From Pseudomonas abietaniphila (GTDB taxonomy: Bacteria > Pseudomonadota > Gammaproteobacteria > Pseudomonadales > Pseudomonadaceae), in contig NZ_CP155619.1 of the NCBI RefSeq assembly GCF_039697315.1, forward strand, positions 1 through 64,000: a stretch of DNA of 64,000 nucleotides, in the 5' to 3' direction. Position numbers and translations under genes: made by a program. Position 1 is the stretch's first letter. Each line of letters begins with the position of its first letter. The notes below the pieces were generated by a model. The model did no database searches, had not been told where the DNA came from, and saw only the letters and a list, made by a program, of their open reading frames with translations. This document shows, in pieces, positions 8,790 to 16,849 of this stretch.

Positions 8790-8854
8790 CCGGCGGTGCA
8801 TAGACGCAATGAATACCGCGTGCGCTGCGCCGACTGCTTGCAGTTCGTTGATCT

Positions 8855-9583
8855 TCAGGTAATGAGCGTCTTTAGGTGCAATGCATTTCCCAATGCCGCG
8901 CCACGGGCCGTATTGTCGAAAATACACCAGGTCGGGATGCCCTCTGCCAACGTCGAAGCGATCTGCCGCGCTTTGTCTTCGACCCACTCCTGCGCGTACG
9001 CACTGTAGTAAATCTGCGGGGATCCGTGCAGTCGCCAGTAACGAATGCCAGGCCATCCGCCCGGCGCGCTGTCATTTCGAATGCGGGACGGGTCAACGGC
9101 CACTTGGGCAATGCGCAGCTGGATCAATAACGCCTGCGCCTTGACCCACGACTCGTGACGCGGCTCAATGACCACATACCCCGAAAAACGCGCCCTGAGG
9201 ATTTCAAAAAAGTCGCCTGCAGCCACCGGGTCAAACGTCAGGGACGGCGGTAACTGTATAAGCAGGCAGCCCAGGCGATCCCCTAAAACGAGGCATTCGG
9301 AGAGAAAGGTGTCGAGCAAGCCGGCGCAATTGTCGAGCCGGTTTTCATGGGTGATTGACTTGGGGACTTTCACTGAAAAACGGAAGCCCGAGCCCACAGA
9401 AGACGCCCATCTGGCATAGGTGCCCGGCCGATGAGAGCGATAAAACGAGCTGTTGATTTCCACGGCATCAAGCCGCGACGCGTAGCGCTCGAGGTGTGTG
9501 CCCTGCTCCGTGAATTGCGGCCAGTGTTCACGGCTCAGCGACCAGCCCGCGCAACCGACGTACACCCCACCGGCGCTCAGCAA
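8855..9583 (-). CDS. DUF72 family protein (YecE-like)
   Basis: This TIM-barrel protein of unknown biochemical function has about 236-242 residues, the usual length. Family signatures are visible: the N-terminal YVGCAGWSL, then EINSSFYRSHRPGTYARWAS, KVPKSITHE and YWRLHGSPQIYYSAY. The start is unsure: TTG at 9583 fits the frame, but GTG at 9565 would begin directly before YVGCAGW as most relatives do. It converges on the ExoIII-LigD fusion gene with about 65 bases between stops. It is not an obvious operon partner of anything. Confidence 0.85.
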   Translation of the reverse strand: MLSAGGVYVGCAGWSLSREHWPQFTEQGTHLERYASRLDAVEINSSFYRSHRPGTYARWASSVGSGFRFSVKVPKSITHENRLDNCAGLLDTFLSECLVLGDRLGCLLIQLPPSLTFDPVAAGDFFEILRARFSGYVVIEPRHESWVKAQALLIQLRIAQVAVDPSRIRNDSAPGGWPGIRYWRLHGSPQIYYSAYAQEWVEDKARQIASTLAEGIPTWCIFDNTARGAALGNALHLKTLIT

Positions 9584-9697
9584 AACAGGCCCGCCGAGTC
9601 GCGCATGGGGTGATGAATCCGCGCCATTTGCACACCCGGCTCACTCGCGCTGATCGTTGCGTCGGGCATACCCGGTTCCTCCTGTTGACTGCCGCGG

Positions 9698-12052
9698 CTA
9701 GATCACCTGATCGCTTGCGGGCAACGCACGCGCCTGCGCACGCGGGTCCGGCAGTGCGGCATGCAGGGTGACCGGCACCGATTTCGCCGCTGGCACTTTG
9801 CTGCGCTTGGCGTGATGCCATAACGGAACGAGCGGATTGCACTCGGGGTAGTAGGCCGCCGCGCAACCGTCGGGAATGTCGTAGGCGATGATCTGCAGCG
9901 GCCCCACTTCCCGTCGGATGTCAGGCTCGACAGCCGTGCGCAGCGTGACCCAGTCGCCTGGTGCATGACCGAGGCGCACGACATCATTTCGGTTCATGAA
10001 CACCACGCGACGCGTGCCGTTTACACCCCGAAATCGATCGTCATACCCATAGATGGTGGTGTTGAACTGATCGTTGCTGCGTAGCGTCATCAACTGGATC
10101 ACCTCGCGCGCATCCTGACTGGGAGACACGTCATCGTCCTCGTCAAGGCCGTGCGGCACCTTGAACCGGGCTTTGCCGGGGTCGGTCTTCCACTCTCGCT
10201 GCGCGGCTGGCAGTGGACGGTGGAACCCGCCCGGCTCCCACATGCGGGTTTCCATGTCATGGAACATCTCGGGATAAACGCTGGCGATGGCTTCACGGAT
10301 CAACGCAGCGTCACCGCGCCATGCGTCCCACGGAACCCCTTCGCTGCCATCGAGCGTCGCCTGCGCAATGCCGGCGATGATGGCGGTTTCGGAGCGCAGT
10401 TGATCACTGGCTGGCTCGGCCCTTCCTTGCCAGACATGAACACAACCGGTGCTGTCTTCGGTGGTGTAGACCTGCTCGACACCGTCCTGAACATCCCTCT
10501 CGATACGGCCCAGGCACGGCAGCAACCACGCGTTTGCCCCGGGCAGCAGATGACTGCGATTGAGCTTGGTTGCGATCTGTACGTTCAGCGCGAGGCCTGC
10601 CCACGCGGGCTCCATCCGGCCGGTGTCCGGCACCGCACGGATAAAGTTGCCGCCCAGGGAAATGAAGCCTTTCACGCTACCGTCCAGCATGCCCTCGCAG
10701 CTGTCGACCGTCGCCCTGCCCTTGCGCTCCGGCACCTTGAACCCGAACAGCGATTCGATCTTGTCCTTGGGCACCTTGGAAGGATCTTCGGTAATCCCTA
10801 CCGTGCGCTGACCCTGTACGTTGGAATGCCCGCGAACGGGGCAAATTCCAGCGCCGGGCTTGCCGATGTTGCCGCGCAACAGCAGCAGATTCACGAGCAT
10901 CTGCACGTTCTCGACGCCATGGCGATGCTGGGTCATGCCCATGCCGTAGATCACCATGACCCGCTCGCTGCGCGCGTACACCGTGGCCGCCGCTTCCATC
11001 GCGCTTCGCTGGAGCCCTGAACGACGCTCCAGCTCCGCCCATGGATGACGCTCGACGTCCGCCAGAAATGCCTCGACACCGTCGGTATGCTCGGCAATGA
11101 AATCATGATCGAGCACCGGTTTTTCGCCACGCTGTACCGCTGAGCGATCCATCGCCAGCAAAGCCTTGGCAATGCCCATGACGGCGGCGGTGTCACCCCC
11201 GATCGACACCTGATGGTATTGGGTGCTGATGACGGTAGAGTCGGGGCCGATCATCTGGCGAGGCGACTGCGGATTGACGAACCGTTCCAGCCCGCGCTCC
11301 CGAATGGGGTTGAACGTGATGATCGGCACATGACGTTTACGCGCTTCCTGCAAGGGATGCAGCATGCGAGGGCTATTGCTGCCCACGTTTTGCCCGAAAA
11401 AAAAGATGCAGTCGGTGTGCTCGAAGTCGGCCAGCGTCACCGTGCCCACGGGCACTCCGATGCTCTCCTGGAGCCCGACGGACGTGCTTTCATGGCACAT
11501 GTTCGAGCTGTCCGGCAGGTTGTTGGTGCCATACGCCCGGGCAAATAGCTGATACATGAACGACGTTTCCAGCGACGCCCGGCCGGAGGCATAAAACACG
11601 ACTTCGTCAGGCTCCAGGGTTTTCAGCCCTGCGCCGATGGCGGCAAACGCGTCTTCCCAGGTGGTCGAGCGATAACGGTCCGTCTCGGGGTCATAGCGCA
11701 ACGGCGCCGTGAGACGCCCATGCTGTTCCAACTCATAGTCATCCCAGTCCCTCAGTTCACTGACGGGGTGTTGATCGAAAAAACCGGGGTCGGTCCTCAG
11801 CGAGGTCAGCTCCCAGGCCGTGGCCTTGGCGCCGTTTTCACAGAACTCCAGGGCATGGGGATCGCCCGGTTTGGCCCAGGCACAACTGACGCAGGCAAAG
11901 CCCTTGGGTTTATTCTGCTGGAACAGCGCGGCGGGGGTTTTGAACAATGACTGCTCACGCCAGAGTATTCTCATCACCGAATGAGCCGAGCCCCAACCTC
12001 CAGCGGCCGAGGTATAGGGCCGGTACTGCGCAACAGGGTGGATGAGCTGCAT
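9698..12052 (-). CDS. FdhF/YdeP-family molybdopterin oxidoreductase
   Basis: This is a 784-residue cytoplasmic molybdenum enzyme of the formate dehydrogenase H-like YdeP family. Cys-54, Cys-57 and Cys-71 probably hold an iron-sulfur cluster. Cys-186 in SNMCHESTSVGL aligns with the selenocysteine of true formate dehydrogenases, so it is a Cys version that does not need the selenium machinery encoded elsewhere in this window. Molybdopterin-binding stretches such as FFFGQNVGSNSPRM and GICPVRGHSNVQG are present, and a dinucleotide-binding domain forms the C-terminus. There is no Tat signal. GAGG precedes the ATG. The substrate is unknown; the E. coli homologue has been linked to acid resistance. 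Confidence 0.88.
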   Translation of the reverse strand: MQLIHPVAQYRPYTSAAGGWGSAHSVMRILWREQSLFKTPAALFQQNKPKGFACVSCAWAKPGDPHALEFCENGAKATAWELTSLRTDPGFFDQHPVSELRDWDDYELEQHGRLTAPLRYDPETDRYRSTTWEDAFAAIGAGLKTLEPDEVVFYASGRASLETSFMYQLFARAYGTNNLPDSSNMCHESTSVGLQESIGVPVGTVTLADFEHTDCIFFFGQNVGSNSPRMLHPLQEARKRHVPIITFNPIRERGLERFVNPQSPRQMIGPDSTVISTQYHQVSIGGDTAAVMGIAKALLAMDRSAVQRGEKPVLDHDFIAEHTDGVEAFLADVERHPWAELERRSGLQRSAMEAAATVYARSERVMVIYGMGMTQHRHGVENVQMLVNLLLLRGNIGKPGAGICPVRGHSNVQGQRTVGITEDPSKVPKDKIESLFGFKVPERKGRATVDSCEGMLDGSVKGFISLGGNFIRAVPDTGRMEPAWAGLALNVQIATKLNRSHLLPGANAWLLPCLGRIERDVQDGVEQVYTTEDSTGCVHVWQGRAEPASDQLRSETAIIAGIAQATLDGSEGVPWDAWRGDAALIREAIASVYPEMFHDMETRMWEPGGFHRPLPAAQREWKTDPGKARFKVPHGLDEDDDVSPSQDAREVIQLMTLRSNDQFNTTIYGYDDRFRGVNGTRRVVFMNRNDVVRLGHAPGDWVTLRTAVEPDIRREVGPLQIIAYDIPDGCAAAYYPECNPLVPLWHHAKRSKVPAAKSVPVTLHAALPDPRAQARALPASDQVI

Positions 12053-12309
12053 GAGACCTCACTTTGCCGACGGTTTGGGAGCGAGCATCTGAGGTCGTTG
12101 GCGCCACTCTCGAAACACATAAGTGCGCCGGAGCTGCGCAGCGGTGAGTCTGCCAACAACCTGAGCAAGCCGTTCACAATGGTTGAGGTCGGTGAGGTGC
12201 CCGCGTTCAAGCCGTCTTGCCCGAATGACGACAAGCGGTCGAGATCATTAGAGAACGCCGGCTTTCAAAAATGAGGAAAGAGAATCGGAATGAGACAGAT
12301 GCTGCCGTG

Positions 12310-12603
12310 TCAGGATTCAGCGCCACGGTCGTGGGACGCTGGCGCCGAACGCTCGGCGATATGGTCCGTGACCCGTCGACCCAGGTTTCCGGTTTTGGTC
12401 AGGCGCTCTACATGTCGACGCAGCAGCTCCTCTTTTTCTTGCAGCGTCAGCACCATTCTGGCGGTGGATTCAGCGGCCCGGGGAAGGTCCTTTTGAGCCA
12501 GATCCACCGAGAGTTCCATTATCCGATTGCCCAATGACCGCAGTTCCTCGGCGGTATCGGACAAGTCCTGCACAAGAGAATCCCGCCGCTTTCGCATCCA
12601 CAT
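12310..12603 (-). CDS. Coiled-coil hypothetical protein
   Basis: The 97-residue protein has long amphipathic helices (DLSDTAEELRSLGNRIMEL and LTLQEKEELLRRHVERLTK) likely to form a coiled coil. It has no signal peptide, membrane segment or known motif. The frame has strong coding bias. The start may be ATG at 12603 or the ATG two codons later. It is located between the YdeP gene and a diguanylate cyclase gene on the same strand, with large gaps to both, so it is probably its own unit. Confidence 0.6.
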   Translation of the reverse strand: MWMRKRRDSLVQDLSDTAEELRSLGNRIMELSVDLAQKDLPRAAESTARMVLTLQEKEELLRRHVERLTKTGNLGRRVTDHIAERSAPASHDRGAES

Positions 12604-12751
12604 ACCAGATATCTCACCGTCAGCATTGTTGTTGAGTCGCGTCTCGCAGCACCGAAATATATACGGTTCAGTACGCAGAACGGATGCACCCGCGCGGCAA
12701 AATAAAGCATTGAACGGCTTTCGAGACAGACGGTTCAGCCATCGGAATGGC

Positions 12752-13804
12752 TCAGCTCGCCAGCATCAAGCGATCACGGCCCTCTTGCTTTCCTTGATAC
12801 AGCATCTGGTCCGCGCGGCTGAGCGTGTCTCGAAACGTTTCGCCAGGCTGCATCGTGGCAACGGCCAGCGTTGCCGTGACATGCACCGTTGCCGCGTCAC
12901 CCAGTCCCGTCTGGGCGCGAATTTGCAGCAACAAACGTTCGGCAACCTGCCGGGCTTCTTCAAATATCGTGTTGGGCATGAGCACCAGAAACTCTTCGCC
13001 GCCCCAGCGAGCGGCGATGTCGGTCACGCGAACACAGCCCGAAATCACCTCCGCCACACGTTGCAACATCAAGTCGCCCAGATCGTGGCCATGTTGGTCG
13101 TTGATCTGCTTGAAGTGATCGATGTCGATCAGCACGAGCGATGTCGAACCCTTGTCCCGGCCGCTACCCAGGTGGCGCAGTCTCTGGAGCACGCGGCGGC
13201 GGGTGTACAGGTTGGTCAGGCTGTCGCGGTGAGCGGAATAAAACAGTTTCATTTGCATGGCCATGTTGAAACGCACCGTCAGTGCAGTGGCGTGCAGTGA
13301 CAGCGCCGTGGCGGTGAGTGCATTGACGATGCCGAACAGCTCTTGCGCTTTGACGCCGATCATCGCCCCGGGCACTTGGTGCCGGAAGGCAAAGCCGAGT
13401 ACCGCTACGGCCAGAATCGCAATGCTCAGGCAGGCGCGCCGCACGGGAGACGACTGAAAGCTGAAGGCGATGATCGGAACGATGCAGAACATATAGAAGT
13501 GAAAGTTGCTGTCCCAGCCCAGCACCCAGGTTGCAACGGCTGCATGCACGATGATTTCGGCACTGATGAGAAAGCCAGCACATTGATACCGTTTCCGCCG
13601 TATGGCAAACAGGCAGCCGATATAGACCACAATGCTCAAGGCATTGGTGATCCACATGACGGGGATATCCACAATCAGGAACAGCCCGAGGAGCAACACA
13701 TGAATGGCAAAGGCTATTTGCACGATCGGGATGATGTGCTTCCAGTACTCGGCGGTGGCGTCTCGAACGACCTGAAGACGGTCATCGGCGGAAAGGGTGT
13801 TCAT
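12752..13804 (-). CDS. Membrane-bound diguanylate cyclase
   Basis: This protein makes the second messenger cyclic di-GMP from two GTP. About five or six hydrophobic helices fill residues 25-185, with no recognised sensor domain. A GGDEF domain follows at about 190-348: DSLTNLYTRR, DIDHFKQINDQHGHDLGD and the active-site signature GGEEF. Five residues before the signature is RVTD, an intact RxxD inhibitory site, so product feedback is expected. All catalytic features are present, so the enzyme is probably active. It is not in an operon with neighbours, and its input signal is unknown. Confidence 0.92.
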   Translation of the reverse strand: MNTLSADDRLQVVRDATAEYWKHIIPIVQIAFAIHVLLLGLFLIVDIPVMWITNALSIVVYIGCLFAIRRKRYQCAGFLISAEIIVHAAVATWVLGWDSNFHFYMFCIVPIIAFSFQSSPVRRACLSIAILAVAVLGFAFRHQVPGAMIGVKAQELFGIVNALTATALSLHATALTVRFNMAMQMKLFYSAHRDSLTNLYTRRRVLQRLRHLGSGRDKGSTSLVLIDIDHFKQINDQHGHDLGDLMLQRVAEVISGCVRVTDIAARWGGEEFLVLMPNTIFEEARQVAERLLLQIRAQTGLGDAATVHVTATLAVATMQPGETFRDTLSRADQMLYQGKQEGRDRLMLAS

Positions 13805-13841
13805 CGAGGCGACTCGCAGGAAAGGCTCGGGAGTGTACTGA

Positions 13842-13866
13842 CCGACATTCTTTAAAAAAGTGTCGG
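13842..13866. other. Small inverted repeat upstream of diguanylate cyclase
   Basis: CCGACA / TGTCGG 6-bp arms flank an AT-rich loop just upstream of the start codon. It could be an operator or a poor terminator for the upstream minus-strand gene. Confidence 0.25.
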
Positions 13867-14026
13867 CCAGCCAATCAAGCAGTCTATGCAGTCTGTCAGA
13901 TCGCGTGAGCCATTTTCAGTCGAAAAGCCGGAAACCGTGCCGGATGCATCCAGCAACGGCCAAGCCTGCGATCGCCTAGAGGAAGACGTCGGCCTCTGAA
14001 GAGCGTTTTACCGAGTGCAGCCGGGT

Positions 14027-15169
14027 CTATCGCTGGCTGCCCACCGTTTGATAATCGGCCTCCTCTGCAACATGCTCGCGTCGCCCAGTCTGCGAAGACG
14101 CCAGGGCAGCATCGAGCAGTTTGTGCATGCGTACCGCGTCATCGAACGTGGCGGCGGCTTGCGTGCCGTCCGCCACGTCCTGCGCGTGCACATAGTACAA
14201 CTCGGCGAGTTCCAGCACCGCCGACGGCAGATCGGATGGCGGCAACCGGAAATAACGCTCCGGAATCGGCAACACCTGCAGCGGCAGGTTGTCGCCATGA
14301 GCGCCCTCGATCACATAATCATCGCCGACCGCGCCAAAGGCCGAGGTATTGGTGATCCGCAGGTCGCCCTCATGGCCGGTGATCTCCATCTGCACACCCG
14401 AACCATTGCGCTTGCCACCTTCGATGTGAACCGACACCAGGCCGCCGTCCTCCAGTTGGCCCGCCAGCACCATCTGGTCCGGCGCCGAGGTCTCGAACAC
14501 CTCGTTGGTTTCCTTGATCGTCACCTTGTCGAACTGATTGACCACAAGTCCCGTGATGCTCATCGGCCAGCCAGTGGCGGTGAACAGCATGTCGAGGAAA
14601 TGCCCCGCGTAGATCGCAATCACGCTGGAGAAGTTCTCCACCGGTACGGTCCAGCGCAGTGCATTCGGACGCAGTGCCTGGAAATAATTCATGCTGACGT
14701 GAATCCGCACCGAGCGGACCTTACCGACATAACCCTGCTGCAGCAGGTCCTGCAAGTAGCGGTTGTGTGGCGCGTGGCGGCGTTGCAGACCGACGATATG
14801 GCGCACACCGGCCTGTTTTGCCAGGCGCGTCAGTTCCTGCGAAGTGGCGGTATTGGTGGTCAGCGGCCATTCGCAATAGACATCTTTTTTCGCGGCGATC
14901 GCCGCGCGGACGGCTTCCTCGTGCTGAGGCGCGGTGGTCAGCACAATCACCAGGTCCACGTCCGGATGGCTGACCAGCTCATCGAGTGATCCCACCACGT
15001 GACGGATACCGAACTGCTCCGCCACCGCCTGGGCGCTTTCCTGTCGCTGGCTGTAGATCGCACTGATTTCATATTGAGGCAGCAGAGAAAGCACGCGCAC
15101 ATGACCGTGCAGCGCCCAATTGCCAATGCCGACCAGGCCGACGCGAATGGGAGTGGAAACGGTGTTCAT
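14027..15169 (-). CDS. Gfo/Idh/MocA-family oxidoreductase
   Basis: This is a predicted NAD(P)-dependent dehydrogenase acting on a sugar, inositol-like polyol or related compound. The N-terminal Rossmann fold shows VGLVGIGNWALHGHVRVL near residues 9-26, then YSQRQESAQAVAEQFG. The EWPLTTNT stretch occupies the position of the usual EKP catalytic motif with Trp in place of Lys, which is unusual and could change activity. The C-terminal beta-sheet domain includes YAGHFLDML. The ATG at 15169 has GGAG six bases upstream and is preferred to an ATG four codons earlier without one. It is divergent from a LysR gene that probably controls it. Confidence 0.85.
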   Translation of the reverse strand: MNTVSTPIRVGLVGIGNWALHGHVRVLSLLPQYEISAIYSQRQESAQAVAEQFGIRHVVGSLDELVSHPDVDLVIVLTTAPQHEEAVRAAIAAKKDVYCEWPLTTNTATSQELTRLAKQAGVRHIVGLQRRHAPHNRYLQDLLQQGYVGKVRSVRIHVSMNYFQALRPNALRWTVPVENFSSVIAIYAGHFLDMLFTATGWPMSITGLVVNQFDKVTIKETNEVFETSAPDQMVLAGQLEDGGLVSVHIEGGKRNGSGVQMEITGHEGDLRITNTSAFGAVGDDYVIEGAHGDNLPLQVLPIPERYFRLPPSDLPSAVLELAELYYVHAQDVADGTQAAATFDDAVRMHKLLDAALASSQTGRREHVAEEADYQTVGSQR

Positions 15170-15245
15170 GAAAGACTCCATGCATAAAAGAGGTATAGAG
15201 CCTGGAGTCTAGGGAGCGGGTCGTGAGAGAAAAACAGGTCGGAGA

Positions 15246-15260
15246 TCCGAACATTGCGGA
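15246..15260. promoter_or_regulatory. Putative LysR operator
   Basis: TCCG-N7-CGGA inverted repeat midway in the divergent promoter region between the Gfo/Idh gene and the LysR gene, as expected for a LysR recognition site. Confidence 0.4.
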
Positions 15261-15319
15261 CAAAATAGCTTAAATTGGCGCACGCTCTGATCCCTTCCCC
15301 GCCTTTGGGAGTCAACACG

Positions 15320-16231
15320 ATGCTGGACAGCCTCAGCGGTATCACCGCCTTTGTGCAGGTCGCCGAAACCCGCAGCTTCACCGAAGCCGGGCGGCTGCTG
15401 GAAATCTCTTCGTCTGCCGTCGGCAAAAGTGTTGCGCGTATGGAAGAACGGCTGGGCGTGCGCCTGTTTCATCGCAGCACCCGCAGCGTCACCCTGACTG
15501 CTGAAGGCGAGATGTTCCTGGAGCGCTGCCGCCGGATCATTCAGGAGGCCGAGCAGGCAGAAATCGAACTGTCACAACTGGCCGAGTCGCCTCGGGGCAA
15601 ACTGCGCATCAGCGTGCCGCTGCAGAACACCCTGATCTTTCCATTGCTCTCGGGCTTCATGCAGGCCTACCCGCAGATCGAGCTGGACGTCGACCTGTCC
15701 GATCGCATGGTCGACGTCATCGAGGAAGGGTTCGATGCCGTGATCCGCACCGGGCAGCCATCGGATTCAAGGCTGATGGCGCGCAAACTGGGCGAGTACA
15801 AACTCGAACTGGTCGCCTCTCCTGCCTATCTGGCACAGCACGGGCGCCCTACGCACCCCGATCAACTGCGCGACCACGCCTGCCTGCTGCACAAATTTCC
15901 CGCCAGTGGCGCGCTGGAACGCTGGCCGGTGCGCGCGCCGGATGCGGACAGCGATCCGGAACTGGGAAAGGTCATCACCTGCACCACCACGGACGCCCTC
16001 ACCCATCTGGCCCTCGAAGGGCTGGGGATTGCCTGCCTGGCTGACTTTTCTACTCAGCAGGCGTTAAGCGAAGGCAAGCTTGAAAAAGTGCTGCCGGCGT
16101 TCACCGACCATCGGGGTTCGTTGTGGATGCTCTGGCCCTCCAGCCGCAATGCCACGCCAAAACTGCGCGCATTGATCGATTACTTCAAAGAGCATATCGC
16201 GGCAGTGCCGCAGCCCGCCGTCCGATCCTGA
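15320..16231 (+). CDS. LysR-family transcriptional regulator
   Basis: This 303-residue regulator has the classical N-terminal winged helix-turn-helix (MLDSLSGITAFVQVAETRSF, SSSAVGKSVARMEERLGVRL, then FHRSTRSVTLTAEG). A substrate-binding domain of two alpha/beta lobes follows from about residue 90 (GKLRISVPLQNTLIFPLLSG). It belongs to the branch often annotated as controlling neighbouring oxidoreductases. The ATG follows GGGAG at good spacing; an upstream in-frame start at 15275 lacks one. It is divergent from the Gfo/Idh dehydrogenase, its likely target. The inducer is unknown. Confidence 0.92.
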   Translation: MLDSLSGITAFVQVAETRSFTEAGRLLEISSSAVGKSVARMEERLGVRLFHRSTRSVTLTAEGEMFLERCRRIIQEAEQAEIELSQLAESPRGKLRISVPLQNTLIFPLLSGFMQAYPQIELDVDLSDRMVDVIEEGFDAVIRTGQPSDSRLMARKLGEYKLELVASPAYLAQHGRPTHPDQLRDHACLLHKFPASGALERWPVRAPDADSDPELGKVITCTTTDALTHLALEGLGIACLADFSTQQALSEGKLEKVLPAFTDHRGSLWMLWPSSRNATPKLRALIDYFKEHIAAVPQPAVRS

Positions 16232-16345
16232 CGTCACACGCGGCGATCCGAACTCACACACCCGTGTTCTCCTTTATGATGGCCGCCTCTGGTTCAGCGA
16301 CTGACACGCGGCCAGTTGTCTTCCTCCACACGCAAGAGATTTTTC

Positions 16346-16726
16346 ATGGTGACTCAAGACCTCACGTTTCTTCCCGACCCTGATGCGGACTCCATCTCCT
16401 CCGACGTCGCCACGTTCGGCGGTGTCATGGTCTCGACTCAAGTTCCGACCCGTGCCGATGGCAGCCTGGAACTTGGCGACATCACAGCGCAGAGCGAATG
16501 CACGCTGCAAGCGTTGAAAGTCGCGCTGGAGCGGGCGGGTAGTTCGATGGATCGCGTCATGCACCTCACCATCTACCTGACCGACATGGCGGACCGCGCC
16601 GCCTTCAATGAGGTGTACAAGCGCTTTTTCGCCAAGCCCTGGCCTGTTCGCGCCGCCGTCGGCGTCGCTGCGCTGGCGGTCGAAGGCATGCGCGTAGAAG
16701 TCACTGCGATGGCCGCCAAGGGCTGA
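16346..16726 (+). CDS. RidA family protein (enamine/imine deaminase-like)
   Basis: This is a 126-residue YjgF/YER057c/UK114 protein. RidA members form trimers and hydrolyse reactive enamines or imines formed by PLP enzymes. The conserved C-terminal segment AKPWPVRAAVGVAALAVEGM contains the arginine that binds substrate carboxylate in active members, and VMHLTIYLTDMADRAAFNEVY is typical. The N-terminus is less conserved than in archetypal RidA, so it may belong to another Rid subfamily. The ATG follows AAGAGA. A hairpin follows the gene. Confidence 0.85.
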   Translation: MVTQDLTFLPDPDADSISSDVATFGGVMVSTQVPTRADGSLELGDITAQSECTLQALKVALERAGSSMDRVMHLTIYLTDMADRAAFNEVYKRFFAKPWPVRAAVGVAALAVEGMRVEVTAMAAKG

Positions 16727-16742
16727 GTCGCTTCGCTGAATC

Positions 16743-16769
16743 GGCGGCCTCGTTTACACCGTGGCCGCC
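16743..16769 (+). terminator. Hairpin after ridA-like gene
   Basis: 7-bp GC stem GGCGGCC / GGCCGCC with a 13-nt loop. It has no T-run, so it is only a possible terminator. Confidence 0.35.
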
Positions 16770-16849
16770 ATCGGGCAGTAGAAGGATGCCGGTCAGGCGT
16801 TTCGCCGCTACAATGCGCGACTTGACCGTGACGATCCGACTAAAAAAAC

